In this document: in pieces, positions 24,015-32,273 of the stretch
How the letters are laid out: each line of letters begins with the position of its first letter
How positions within the stretch are numbered: position 1 is the stretch's first letter
IMG/VR virus record: IMGVR_UViG_3300046694_000157
Span: 1 to 34,343 of that record
Reading direction: 5' to 3' (one strand)
DNA from: a virus
DNA length: 34,343 nt
Made by a program: the position numbers and the translations under genes
The notes under the pieces: generated by a model
Told to the model about the DNA's origin: nothing
Seen by the model: only the letters and a program-made list of their open reading frames with translations
Database searches by the model: none

Positions 24015-24531
24015 GCTCGATCTGAAATTCTGGCTGGCCGGTACCGAGCTGACCAAGCTCAAGGACGCGGCGCAGGGCTGGTGGGAAAAGGTCGAGGGTT
24101 GGCTGCGCTGGCCCTTGCTGCAGATGGATGCTGACACCTGCCATCTGACCGTGCTCGATCTGCTGGCCTGGCAGCGCGATATCACCCGCTTCAAGGGTGA
24201 ACCCGAGACCCTTTACCGCCTGCGTGTGAAGTACGCCTTTATCAACGCGGTGGACGCCGGCAGCACCGCCGGCATGAAACGCATTCTGCAGCGCCTCGGT
24301 GTCGGTTACGTCGAGATCGAGGAGCGCATGCCCGACCGAGATTGGGACGTGGTGCTGCTGCGTTTCTCTGACACCCAACTGTCGCAAAACCCCGAGCTGC
24401 TGCGTGTGCTGATTCAACAGTACGGGCGCACGTGCCGCCGTTATGACTTCGTGACCATTACCCCGGTGCCGTTCCGCATCGCCGTGGTCGACTTCAACGA
24501 TGACCAGCAAACGCTGGTTGCAAGCCTTTAG
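24007..24531 (+). CDS. I: Baseplate/tail protein, gpI-like
   Basis: The 174-residue protein begins MIKLDLKFWLAGTELTKLKD and includes LAWQRDITRFKGEPETLYRLRVKYAFINA, like gpI-type proteins that link wedge and tail fibre. It overlaps J by 8 nt and ends 8 nt before the fibre gene. The order J-I-fibre is the usual one in P2-related phages and supports the call. Confidence 0.82.
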   Translation: MIKLDLKFWLAGTELTKLKDAAQGWWEKVEGWLRWPLLQMDADTCHLTVLDLLAWQRDITRFKGEPETLYRLRVKYAFINAVDAGSTAGMKRILQRLGVGYVEIEERMPDRDWDVVLLRFSDTQLSQNPELLRVLIQQYGRTCRRYDFVTITPVPFRIAVVDFNDDQQTLVASL

Positions 24532-24539
24532 GAGCCCTC

Positions 24540-26012
24540 ATGGGAGCCAGCATTACCCTTGCGGGCGAAAGCCTGATTGCGCAGAAACACGCAGCCCAAC
24601 TGGGCCTTGATGTGTCGCGGTTCATCTTTGCCAATGTTCCAGGGCTTGACCCGAATGGCCCGGTCGATCGCGCAGCGCCCAAACCTGCTGCCGGGCAAAT
24701 CGTCCACGTCTACGACATCCCGGACGACAACGCCGGCTACGTGAATCCCAACCAGGTCGTGTACAGCTCGCAGATCGGCTCCGACATTGGCGACTGGGAT
24801 TTCAACTGGATCGGCCTGGAGACGGCCGAGGGTGTGCTATTTGCCGTGGCCTACGTACCGCTGCAGATCAAGCGCCGTAACATCCCGCCGTTGCAGGTCG
24901 GCAACAACCTCACGCGCAACTTCCTGGTGGCCTTCGACGGCGCCCAGGCGCTGACCGGCATCACCATCGATGCCAGCACCTGGCAGCACGACTTTACCGT
25001 GCGCCTGGCCGGCATCGATGAGCGCGAGCGCCTGAGCAACCGCGACGTCTTTGGGCGATCGTGTTTCTTTGGCAGCTCGCTGCAGGTGGAAAAGGTCGGC
25101 AGCCTGTACCAGGTCAAACCGGGCACCGCTTACGTGGAGGGTATTCGTCTGGAGCGCACGGCGGTATTGCCCATCGTGCCGCCGGCATTCCCGACCACGG
25201 CCTGGCTGGACGTCGCCCTGCAGCGTGAAATGAGCGACGTCGTCGCCAGCTGGCAGGTAGTGTTCGGTGCTGAAAAAACCGACTACACCGACAGCGCCGG
25301 CGTTCGTCATTTCTGCGTGGCCATCGCGGATGTGACCAATGCCAATACCCTGGTTGATCGCCGATCTGTCGTGGCGATCGGCGGGCCGCTGGTGACTCAT
25401 TTCGCCGCTCGTAACGGCGACTACGAACACCTGCGTGCCCGTGCTACGACCAAGGAAGACGTAGAGCTGGAGAACCTGCCCAACGCCAAAAGCGACGATC
25501 CGGAGACGGACAGCAGCGTCATTCTGGCGACCACCAAAGCGGTGAAATTTGCCATTGATTTCGTGGTGGGAAAGTTGGTGCAAGCCACCGAAACGGTGAA
25601 GGGCATTGCCAAGGTCGCCACGCAGACCCAAACCAATGCGGGGACTGATGACACGACATTTATAACCCCGAAAAAGCTGCGTCTGGGCATTTCCTACAGC
25701 CTGACACCCAACGGCTACGTCGTTCTTCCGACATGGCTCGGGGGGGCGATTATCCAATGGATGTACGCCGCGAACACCAACAACCTCGGAATTGGTTACA
25801 CCCGATCGCCCTATCAGATTGCGTTCCCAAACGCTTGCCTGGCCGCGTCAAAAATCAATTTGGCGACGGGGACGGGCGGGTACGTCACCGTCGACACGAG
25901 TTACACGAACCTTGGAAAAACCGCCATCGACTGGGTGGGTTACATGAACAACAACGAGGTGGCGAATAACGTGTCGACCGTCGGCGTCATCTTCTTTTTG
26001 ATCGGGTACTGA
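24540..26012 (+). CDS. Tail collar fibre protein (receptor binding)
   Basis: The 490-residue protein begins MGASITLAGESLIAQKHAAQ and has the phage tail-collar fibre N-terminal domain (residues 1-160, with VVYSSQIGSDIGDWDFNWIG) that attaches to the baseplate. A central shaft-like part (residues 330-380, with TKAVKFAIDFVVGKLVQATETVKGIAKVAT) precedes a Gly/Asn/Thr-rich C-terminal domain from about 395 (GGAIIQWMYAANTNN...) ending GVIFFLIGY, like gp53-type fibre tips. The C-terminal domain should decide host range. It is followed directly by its likely assembly protein. Confidence 0.88.
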   Translation: MGASITLAGESLIAQKHAAQLGLDVSRFIFANVPGLDPNGPVDRAAPKPAAGQIVHVYDIPDDNAGYVNPNQVVYSSQIGSDIGDWDFNWIGLETAEGVLFAVAYVPLQIKRRNIPPLQVGNNLTRNFLVAFDGAQALTGITIDASTWQHDFTVRLAGIDERERLSNRDVFGRSCFFGSSLQVEKVGSLYQVKPGTAYVEGIRLERTAVLPIVPPAFPTTAWLDVALQREMSDVVASWQVVFGAEKTDYTDSAGVRHFCVAIADVTNANTLVDRRSVVAIGGPLVTHFAARNGDYEHLRARATTKEDVELENLPNAKSDDPETDSSVILATTKAVKFAIDFVVGKLVQATETVKGIAKVATQTQTNAGTDDTTFITPKKLRLGISYSLTPNGYVVLPTWLGGAIIQWMYAANTNNLGIGYTRSPYQIAFPNACLAASKINLATGTGGYVTVDTSYTNLGKTAIDWVGYMNNNEVANNVSTVGVIFFLIGY

Positions 26013-26023
26013 GGAGCAACACC

Positions 26024-26596
26024 ATGCAGCGTTATTACAGTGCAAGCACGGGCACCACGTACCTATCGTCTATTCACACCGATATGCCCACTGATGCGAA
26101 GCCGATCAGCGAAGATCGCTATCTGCAGGTCATTGCCAACCCTGACCGGTTAAAAGTGCGTGGGCACGATGAGGACGGCTTGCCGATCCTGATTGACCTG
26201 CCTCAGCCGGATGCCGGCGAGCACCTGATACAGCGTCATGCGGCGCAGTTCGCCGCGATCAACACGGCATGCGAGCTAGAGATCATTTCGGGGTTTAGCT
26301 CGGCTGCCTTAGGCGCTCGATATTTCTACAGCAGCCAGTTAGAAGACCAGCTCAACCTCACCGGTGTCGTATTGCTGGGCGTCGACAGCGCGTACCCGTG
26401 CAGCGATGAACAAGGTTCGAAGACTTTCCGCCTACACACCAAGGCACAGTTGCGCCAGGTCAGTGACGACTTCACTGTGTTCAAACTGGCATTGCTGCAC
26501 AAGGCCAACGAACTGAAGCAGCAGTTGGATCAGGCTTTGACTGCCGGTGATCTGGCCGGCCTCGAGGCAGTGAGCTGGGAGGACGTGCAGCCATGA
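26024..26596 (+). CDS. Tail fibre assembly protein candidate (DUF4376-like)
   Basis: The 190-residue protein has an N-terminal YYSASTGTTYLSSIHTDMP region and a C-terminal domain (from about residue 70) with AAINTACELEIISGFSSAALG, TFRLHTKAQLRQV and a helical end, which fits DUF4376-type proteins that follow fibre genes. These are thought to help fibre folding or to be minor tip proteins. AGGAG lies 9 nt before the ATG. Its stop overlaps the next start by 4 nt. Confidence 0.72.
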   Translation: MQRYYSASTGTTYLSSIHTDMPTDAKPISEDRYLQVIANPDRLKVRGHDEDGLPILIDLPQPDAGEHLIQRHAAQFAAINTACELEIISGFSSAALGARYFYSSQLEDQLNLTGVVLLGVDSAYPCSDEQGSKTFRLHTKAQLRQVSDDFTVFKLALLHKANELKQQLDQALTAGDLAGLEAVSWEDVQP

Positions 26597-27516
26597 ACTG
26601 GGCACCGGTGACCATGCGCTGGCCAGAGCAGGCCACGCAATGGATGGATGGATTGGGCGCGGCCAAGGATCTGGCCGGCGGCGAGCTGGCCAGCACGGCC
26701 TTGCGCCTAGCGAGTCTCGACGGCCTGACCAGCACCGACCCTGGGCCGGTCGGTGACGCCGCGAAGGATGCGATTGCCGCCGGCCGTGCCGCGATGGCGG
26801 GGCAGATGGGCGAAGCGCCGGCGTGCTTGGTGGTAACGCCATTTCAAAGCGGTGTCGGCCAGGGACGCGGCAATCAACGTTTTCTCTCGGCGCCGAATCT
26901 GCTGCAGCAGCTGGCGAGCAAATTGATCGACGGCACCGACACCGGACGCCCGACTGGGCCGCAGTACGCGCTGTCAGTATTGTTTCTGGGCACGAACTAC
27001 GACCAGCTGGCCAGCACCCTGTCGCGCTTCAACGCCTTGCTGCCGATTCCTGACCTGGTGCGCACCGAGCGTCGTGCCGGACACCTGTCGACGCTGGAGA
27101 CGGATAAGTGGGAGATTTCGAGTTCTGGTCCGCTACCGCGTTGGCAATCGCTACCGCTCGAGCGTTGCACCGTGGTCAAAGCCGCGAAGCAATCCATGTC
27201 CGGCCAATTGGCGATGCTGGAAGGCTATGCCGCCGACAGCTCGCCGATGGGCGATCTGGCCGCGCTGGCCACGCGCAAGGCCGCTCAGCAGCAGGGCCGC
27301 GATCAGCAACTGAACGACCTCAAGGCTTTGTTGGCCGGCGGATCCGCTGACACCAGCATGCGCGCGCGCCTGATCGGTCCTGGTGATGTCAACGAGCTGC
27401 GCCGATCGCTGCTCGAGGGCGAAGCCCCGGGTCATGAGTGGGTGCTGTCCGCCGGCGTGTTGCTGGTCGGATCCCTGGAAGGGTTGAGTTTTGTCCGGGA
27501 ATTGGTCGGCCTATGA
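26593..27516 (+). CDS. Baseplate-associated phage protein, not assigned
   Basis: The 307-residue protein begins MNWAPVTMRWPEQATQWMDG. It is rich in Ala, Gly and Leu and mostly helical, with the polar stretch LVVTPFQSGVGQGRGNQRFLSAPNLLQQLASKL in its middle, given here only in outline. It occupies the place between fibre assembly and hub genes in HP1-like tails and shares 4-nt overlaps with both neighbours, so it is surely a tail-morphogenesis gene. A DNA-circularisation-like or hub-initiator role is possible, but I do not recognise the family. Confidence 0.7.
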   Translation: MNWAPVTMRWPEQATQWMDGLGAAKDLAGGELASTALRLASLDGLTSTDPGPVGDAAKDAIAAGRAAMAGQMGEAPACLVVTPFQSGVGQGRGNQRFLSAPNLLQQLASKLIDGTDTGRPTGPQYALSVLFLGTNYDQLASTLSRFNALLPIPDLVRTERRAGHLSTLETDKWEISSSGPLPRWQSLPLERCTVVKAAKQSMSGQLAMLEGYAADSSPMGDLAALATRKAAQQQGRDQQLNDLKALLAGGSADTSMRARLIGPGDVNELRRSLLEGEAPGHEWVLSAGVLLVGSLEGLSFVRELVGL

Positions 27517-28055
27517 CCTTACTACTCGACGGCGAACAGGTCCTGGGCAAGAAGATGAAAATCACTGCCAACCTGCGCATCGAAGCCGATGACATGTCTG
27601 GCCAGACCAGCAACACCGAAACCGCCCACAAGGGCTTCAAGCCAAAAACCCTGGCCGTGTCGCTGATGATTCCCTTCGTCGACGCAGTGCAGATGCGCAC
27701 GATCATGCGGCTGGCCGAGGCCACGGGCGGCGGTGGCCAGCTCAAGATGTACCGGATCGTCAACGATACCGCCGCGGCGTTCGGTATTCGAGAAGTGCAG
27801 TTTTCGGACGGTGTCAGCGCCCGGGAAGACGACACGCTGGCCGCTTGGCTGGTCCAGTTCACACTGTCGGAAAAAGCCTCGAACCCCGAGAAGGTTGAAC
27901 AGCGACGGGCAGCGAATGGCGTCAGCGCGCAGTCAGCACCTGGTCAGGCGGTCGGCGGCGCTACCGGTAGTGGGACTGGAAGCGAGGTCCAAGAACTGAG
28001 CGGCTTTGAAAAGACCCTCAAGAAGCTGGACGACTACCTGGCGCCGAAAACATGA
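27513..28055 (+). CDS. Baseplate complex protein (hub-associated)
   Basis: The 180-residue protein begins MTLLLDGEQVLGKKMKITAN, with a beta-rich first 110 residues (LAVSLMIPFVDAVQMRTIMRLA and on) and a Gly/Ala/Ser-rich linker at 140-160 ending in a helix. The ATG at 27513 overlaps the preceding stop; the upstream in-frame ORF part is rejected. Placed just before the D-like hub, it is likely a baseplate hub or tube-initiator component. The name follows context more than motif. Confidence 0.72.
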   Translation: MTLLLDGEQVLGKKMKITANLRIEADDMSGQTSNTETAHKGFKPKTLAVSLMIPFVDAVQMRTIMRLAEATGGGGQLKMYRIVNDTAAAFGIREVQFSDGVSAREDDTLAAWLVQFTLSEKASNPEKVEQRRAANGVSAQSAPGQAVGGATGSGTGSEVQELSGFEKTLKKLDDYLAPKT

Positions 28056-28744
28056 AACTGCATAAGGTTTTGACGATCGCCGGCCAGGTCTACCCGCTGA
28101 TCAAGGACGAAGTGCGTCTGGACATCAAGAGCCCTGGCCGCGCGACGTTCACGGTGCAGGCCGGCGAATCGTTGAAAGGTCTGGTGACACTGGATATTGG
28201 CTACAACGAGCGCACGCTGCAGCGTCACTTCCTTGGCTACGTCGAACGGTCGACCGCCGCCAACAGCACCCAGCAGTTGGTGGCTTGCCGCGAGTTGTCC
28301 TCGATCCTGGCCAACCCGTTGCCGCTGAACCTGCGTCACGTCGACCTGCAGGCGGTGCTGGCCGAGATCAGCGAGAAGACCGGGCTGGGCTTTCGGGTTC
28401 CGGACAAGGCTTATGCCAAGGTCAAAGCGCCGTATTTCTACAGCCTGGCGGCGGGCTATTTGGCGATGGACAGTCTGGCCAACGTCTTCAACATCCCCGA
28501 CTTCATCTGGCAGCAGCAGGGCGACGGCGAAGTGTTTGTGGGCAGTTGGGCCGACAGCTTCTTCGGCACCCGCACTGCGCTGCAGCTTCCGGTCGAACTG
28601 TTCGACGGCTACCAGGGCAATCAAAGCGCGGTGATCGCGCCCCTTCCTGGGCTTCGACCAGGTGCAACCATAAACCAAGGCGAGCGAATCACCAGTGTGA
28701 CGCTTGCCGGCAACCAAATGGCGATCAAATGGACGACGCAATAA
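28052..28744 (+). CDS. D: Baseplate hub protein, gpD/gp27-like
   Basis: The 230-residue protein begins MKLHKVLTIAGQVYPLIKDEVRL and shows the early part of gpD/gp27-like hub proteins: two beta domains, HFLGYVERSTAANSTQQLVACRELS and LQAVLAEISEKTGLGFRVPD. P2 gpD is longer (about 390), so this is a short hub form. It should form a trimer that holds the spike. The next gene begins 16 nt before its stop in another frame, so translation is coupled. Confidence 0.82.
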   Translation: MKLHKVLTIAGQVYPLIKDEVRLDIKSPGRATFTVQAGESLKGLVTLDIGYNERTLQRHFLGYVERSTAANSTQQLVACRELSSILANPLPLNLRHVDLQAVLAEISEKTGLGFRVPDKAYAKVKAPYFYSLAAGYLAMDSLANVFNIPDFIWQQQGDGEVFVGSWADSFFGTRTALQLPVELFDGYQGNQSAVIAPLPGLRPGATINQGERITSVTLAGNQMAIKWTTQ

Positions 28745-29700
28745 AGCGCAGTGTAGCGCGCCAATTTCCTGAATTGAGCGGCGGTTACCACCTGCCGCGC
28801 TTTGGTCGCGTGGTTGCGGTACCGGATGCGCCGGCGGCGCCCGGGCTGTGTGACGACTTCCGGCCGCGCTTTGGCGTCGACGTCGAGGTACTGCTGGCTG
28901 ATGGCGAGCCTGATCCGGATCTGCCGATCCTCGAAGGCCTGCCATTGCCGGCGCCGATGGGCGGGCAAGAAGCGGGCATGTTTGGCTTTCCGGAGGAGGG
29001 CACCACCGTCGTGATCAGCTTCGCCTACGGCCTGCCACACAAGCCTTTTATCACGCAGATCCTGCCGCACGGTCTGAGCCTGCCCCGGGTGCCGAAGGGC
29101 GACCAGGTGTGGCAGCACAGCGAGGCTTGCCAACAGCGCGTCGACGCGGACGGTAATTGGCTGCGCCAAACCGATGGCAAGATCCAGGACAAGGCGATCG
29201 AGCGCGAGGTTGAAGCCTTGGAGAACACCGAGGCCTTCCAGAATCACACCAGGACGGTGGACGATCATTCGACCGAGACCGTGGGTGGCATCAAGAAGAT
29301 CGAGGCGCTGGGCGCTCTCAAGTTGCTGTCCGGTGGGTCTGCAAGTCTGGCGGCGGTCGATGACCTGCACCAGGCGACTGGTCGGGATCTGAACGTCGTG
29401 GTGGGCCAAAAGCACAACGCCACGGTAGGCGGGGACATGCAGGAGCGTATCGAGGGGTTGCGTAAAAGCGTGGCCGGCGTCGGTCAGCGGTTGCAGGCGC
29501 CGAAAAACTGGATCGGTTCAGAGGCGGTGAACCTATTCCAAGTGGTGTGCGACGTACTCGATTTGCTGCGAGAAATGAACATACAGCTCGCAGTCCACAC
29601 TCATGGGCCAACACCTCCACCAGGTAATGCTTCAGCGTTCACAGCAGCATCGGCCAGCGCAGAAATATTGGAAACGAAGTTGAAGCCAATAACCCAATAA
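28729..29700 (+). CDS. V: Membrane-puncturing spike, gpV/gp5-like
   Basis: The 323-residue protein begins MDDAIKRSVARQFPELSGGY; the longer ORF from 28285 is an out-of-frame extension inside the hub gene. An OB-fold-like domain (residues 20-130: FGRVVAVPD, GVDVEVLLADG, GTTVVISFAYGLPHKPFITQ) is typical of VgrG/gp5 spikes. Then follow helical and beta-repeat parts. Near the end H290-T291-H292 (VHTHGPTPPP) is an H-x-H motif like the iron-binding tip of P2 gpV. It is the last gene of the late operon. Confidence 0.84.
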   Translation: MDDAIKRSVARQFPELSGGYHLPRFGRVVAVPDAPAAPGLCDDFRPRFGVDVEVLLADGEPDPDLPILEGLPLPAPMGGQEAGMFGFPEEGTTVVISFAYGLPHKPFITQILPHGLSLPRVPKGDQVWQHSEACQQRVDADGNWLRQTDGKIQDKAIEREVEALENTEAFQNHTRTVDDHSTETVGGIKKIEALGALKLLSGGSASLAAVDDLHQATGRDLNVVVGQKHNATVGGDMQERIEGLRKSVAGVGQRLQAPKNWIGSEAVNLFQVVCDVLDLLREMNIQLAVHTHGPTPPPGNASAFTAASASAEILETKLKPITQ

Positions 29701-29956
29701 TTAATTGTGAAATAACCCGAAAGCAATTTGAAGTAGTTGCGCAACAGTATGCGCGATACAGCGCGCAATAGTTCTCGGCCAATTTGGGCAATAACTATGT
29801 CACCGTTCGTCGGAAATTTTCGTTACTTGTGGTGCAAATTGCATATTGATTATTTTCCACAGCGCAAATCAGATTTGATCAACGCCTCAGTCAAACCCTT
29901 GTATTTCAGGCGGCGGTGACGTTTTGGCGTGGTGGTCCGGGCGCCAGACGCAAGAA

Positions 29957-29976
29957 CGCCCGGCCGGGGCCGGGCG
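29957..29976 (+). terminator. Terminator of the tail operon
   Basis: CGCCCGGC and GCCGGGCG form an 8-bp all-GC stem with a 4-nt loop, followed by TCTT. It lies 256 bp after the last tail gene with no other plus-strand gene between. Confidence 0.7.
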
Positions 29977-30222
29977 TCTTAGGCTGAATTTGGTGGTTGC
30001 TCCGGTCTCAAAAAAACCTGATGATTCTTCCAATCACTGCAATCAGCCTTTACCTCTGTACTTCGCAAGACAAAGGTTAGGGTCTAGCAAATTTTCAGTC
30101 AACCTGAATAGGTTGCATAAATACGTAAGTAATTACGTAAGTTGTGAAGTAGGTTCATAACTAATGCGAAAATGGCGAGTTGAAAGCCGCGACTGAAGAA
30201 TGCAGCAGTGAGAGGGGAGTTC

Positions 30223-30276
30223 ATGAAGATGAACTTTGACTTTTCATCGCTAATGGAGAATATGAACGATGCATAA
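30223..30276 (+). CDS. Possible 17-aa microprotein
   Basis: The ORF reads MKMNFDFSSLMENMNDA and stops at TAA. AGAGGGGAG (30211-30219) directly upstream is a very strong Shine-Dalgarno, 3-5 nt from the ATG. TGCATAAAT near 30113-30121 could serve as a -10 element, and the hairpin at 30376-30399 could end the transcript. The peptide is acidic and amphipathic with four Met. It could be a leader peptide, a small regulator or chance. No relative is recognised. Confidence 0.3.
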   Translation: MKMNFDFSSLMENMNDA

Positions 30277-30375
30277 TAGTTATCGTTTTATCCCAGAAGA
30301 GCTGATCCGTTTGCTGCAAACTGCATACTGGTCAATCCGTTTGTACAAAATTCTTCAATCGCTTTAACCGAGAAC

Positions 30376-30399
30376 AGCAGGGGCTTAGCGGCCCCTGCT
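30376..30399. terminator. Terminator downstream of umuC
   Basis: AGCAGGGGC and GCCCCTGCT make a 9-bp stem with loop TTAGCG. It lies 14 bp beyond the umuC stop on the minus strand. T-tracts are short on both sides (TTCGTT on plus, GTTCT on minus), so strength is moderate. Confidence 0.65.
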
Positions 30400-30412
30400 T
30401 CGTTGCTAGAAA

Positions 30413-31690
30413 TCAGCACTTCACAATCCAGAGCTGGTCCAGCTTTGTTGTATAACTCTGGCTCATCATCTCCCGTCGCATTCCCCAATTGGGCGTTGCG
30501 GGTACACCTCCAGTGCGAAGCGTCCCTCGCCCCCACCGCAAATTGATCTCATCCAGCACGCTCATGACTTTTTCTGTCGCTTGGGGTTGTGACTGGGCGA
30601 ACAGGTCATCCGTAAATTCGCCTGGCTGTCGCAGATCCATCAAGAGTACTTCGGCCTTGCTGTATTTAAAGCCCGGTCGGAATAGTCTGTGAACCGCTTC
30701 AGTTGCTGCTTTGGTCAACAGCCTGACGTCGTTGGTAGGGTAAGGCAGTTCAACCAATGCACCATTGGCGTACTTGGCTTCCTCGGGGCTGAACATGCCG
30801 GTACGGATGCTGACTCGCAACTTCTTGCACAGCGAGTTCTGCGCTCGCAGCTTTTCCGACGCACGCTGCACATAGGTAGCAACGGCTTCTTTGATCGGCT
30901 CGATAGTCGTCAAGCGCTTACCAAACATACGGCTGCTGCAGATCTCCTGCTTCGCTGGATCGGCTTCAGTGAGTTCCAGGCAAGACGTTCCCGTCAGCTC
31001 GCGCGCAGTCTTTTCGATGACCACGCTGAATTTCTGGCGCAGCGTCCTGGGATCGGCCTTCGCCAGATCCATTGCTGTCGTGATTTGCATGCCTTCAAGG
31101 TGGGCCTTCATCCGCCGGCCGACTCCCCAAACCTCACCGACATCAGTGTTGCGTAATACCCAGTCGCGTTTGACCGGATCGCAAATATCAACGACGCCGC
31201 CTGTCTGCGCCTGCAGGCGTTTTGCTGTGTGGTTGGCGAGCTTGGCAAGGGTCTTGGTGGGAGCGATGCCAACGCCAACCGGAATTCCCGTCCCTTTGTA
31301 GACCGCGGCCCGGATCTTCCGGCCGAATGCAGTCAGGTCGCCAGGAATGCCGGTGAGGTCAGCAAAGGCTTCGTCGATGCTATACACCTCGACAGTTGGC
31401 ACCATGGATTCGATGATGCTCATGACCCGTTCACTCATATCGCCATATAAGGCGTAGTTGCTGCTGAACACCTTTACGCCATGCTTGCGCAGCAGGTCTT
31501 TGATCTGAAAGTACGGTGCGCCCATCTTCACGAACGGTTTAGCATCGTAGCTGCGCGCAATGACACAGCCATCGTTATTGCTCAGAACGACGATAGGTGT
31601 CTTGGCAAGATCCGGCCGAAACACGCGCTCGCAGCTGGCATAAAAGCTGTTGCAGTCAATCAGGGCAAAGATCGGCTCACGACTTGGCAT
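30413..31690 (-). CDS. umuC: UmuC-like Y-family DNA polymerase
   Basis: The 425-residue protein is the catalytic subunit of an error-prone translesion polymerase of the Pol V type. Metal-binding carboxylates are in place: D12 (ALIDCNSFYASCERVF) and D106-E107 (VYSIDEAF). A helix-hairpin-helix region (EVWGVGRRMKAHL) and the little-finger part (KEICSSRMFGKRLT-like, near residue 250) follow; length equals that of E. coli UmuC (422). Start ATG 31690 is inside the umuD 3' end (the umuD stop is at 31677), so translation is coupled. It is controlled with umuD by a LexA box. It could serve host and phage DNA after damage. Confidence 0.93.
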   Translation of the reverse strand: MPSREPIFALIDCNSFYASCERVFRPDLAKTPIVVLSNNDGCVIARSYDAKPFVKMGAPYFQIKDLLRKHGVKVFSSNYALYGDMSERVMSIIESMVPTVEVYSIDEAFADLTGIPGDLTAFGRKIRAAVYKGTGIPVGVGIAPTKTLAKLANHTAKRLQAQTGGVVDICDPVKRDWVLRNTDVGEVWGVGRRMKAHLEGMQITTAMDLAKADPRTLRQKFSVVIEKTARELTGTSCLELTEADPAKQEICSSRMFGKRLTTIEPIKEAVATYVQRASEKLRAQNSLCKKLRVSIRTGMFSPEEAKYANGALVELPYPTNDVRLLTKAATEAVHRLFRPGFKYSKAEVLLMDLRQPGEFTDDLFAQSQPQATEKVMSVLDEINLRWGRGTLRTGGVPATPNWGMRREMMSQSYTTKLDQLWIVKC

Positions 31691-32108
31691 GGTCACGCAC
31701 GCTGTAAGTCACCACACCCCAGATCATCAACTCGTCACCTTCCATCACATAGCGCGGCGGATACTTGGTATTCGCGGACATCAGGATGATGGTGTTATCG
31801 CGCATGTGCAGACGCTTACAGATAGGTTCGGCGTTGAGCCCGGCGATGACTATATCGCCGTGTTCGGCTGTGAGGCTGCGGTTGACGACGACCAGATCCC
31901 CGCAAAATATGCCGGCACCTTCCATGCTGTCGCCCTCGATCTTTGCCAAGTAAACGTGCGGAGCTCGGATGTCGAACAATTCATCCAGGGAAATATGTTT
32001 TTCGATGTGATCAGCCGCCGGCGACGGGAACCCGGCCGGGATTTGAAATGAGTAAAGCGGGAGCTTTGCACCTCCCTCCAACAGTGGGCCAACGATAGTG
32101 ACATTCAT
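31677..32108 (-). CDS. umuD: UmuD-like S24 self-cleaving protein
   Basis: The 143-residue protein is the accessory subunit that is activated by RecA-stimulated self-cleavage. The cleavage pair is A25-G26 (QIPAGFPSP), the nucleophile S61 (GDSMEGAGI), and the general base K98 (EPICKRL); each is one position from E. coli UmuD (C24-G25, S60, K97). After cleavage UmuD'2C forms the active polymerase. The LexA box lies 24 bp before the ATG. The upstream minus strand has a TTGACC (32175-32170) as possible -35. Confidence 0.93.
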   Translation of the reverse strand: MNVTIVGPLLEGGAKLPLYSFQIPAGFPSPAADHIEKHISLDELFDIRAPHVYLAKIEGDSMEGAGIFCGDLVVVNRSLTAEHGDIVIAGLNAEPICKRLHMRDNTIILMSANTKYPPRYVMEGDELMIWGVVTYSVRDHAKS

Positions 32109-32132
32109 GATGCAAACCTGGTTAGGAATTTA

Positions 32133-32148
32133 CTGTATGCCCATACAG
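32133..32148. promoter_or_regulatory. LexA box (SOS operator) of umuDC
   Basis: CTGTATGCCCATACAG is a perfect palindrome of the CTGT-N8-ACAG form used by LexA in gamma-proteobacteria including Pseudomonas. It lies between a TTGACC -35 candidate and the umuD start, so LexA would block the umuDC promoter until DNA damage. Confidence 0.9.
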
Positions 32149-32273
32149 TAACCTAGCAGGCATGCTCTCGGTCAATCGCGCTCGTCAGACATTCGACGGG
32201 TGACCTCCTCTTTGGCCGGAAAGCGATGCGCATTTTCGGCTGAGAAGGCTTGGCGGTTCGTGCAAATAATCAT

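Larger units (their letters stand above)
29701..30412. other. Intergenic region after the tail operon
   Basis: No protein gene of normal size is supported. The region is more AT-rich than the tail genes. It holds the tail-operon terminator (29957-29976), a 13-bp motif AACCCTTGTATTT (29894-29906) with an inverted copy at 33887-33899, a direct repeat ACGTAAGT (30123-30130 and 30135-30142), a possible 17-codon ORF and the umuC terminator. A 60-codon ORF at 29737-29919 lacks a ribosome binding site and is not called. Confidence 0.6.

Noticed and set aside
22707-24194. 495-codon ORF on the minus strand
   Set aside because: It is antisense to the baseplate J and I genes, is typical of GC-rich codon bias shadows, and has no domain.
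29737-29919. 60-codon ORF after the tail operon
   Set aside because: No ribosome binding site, basic low-complexity translation and location before the operon terminator.
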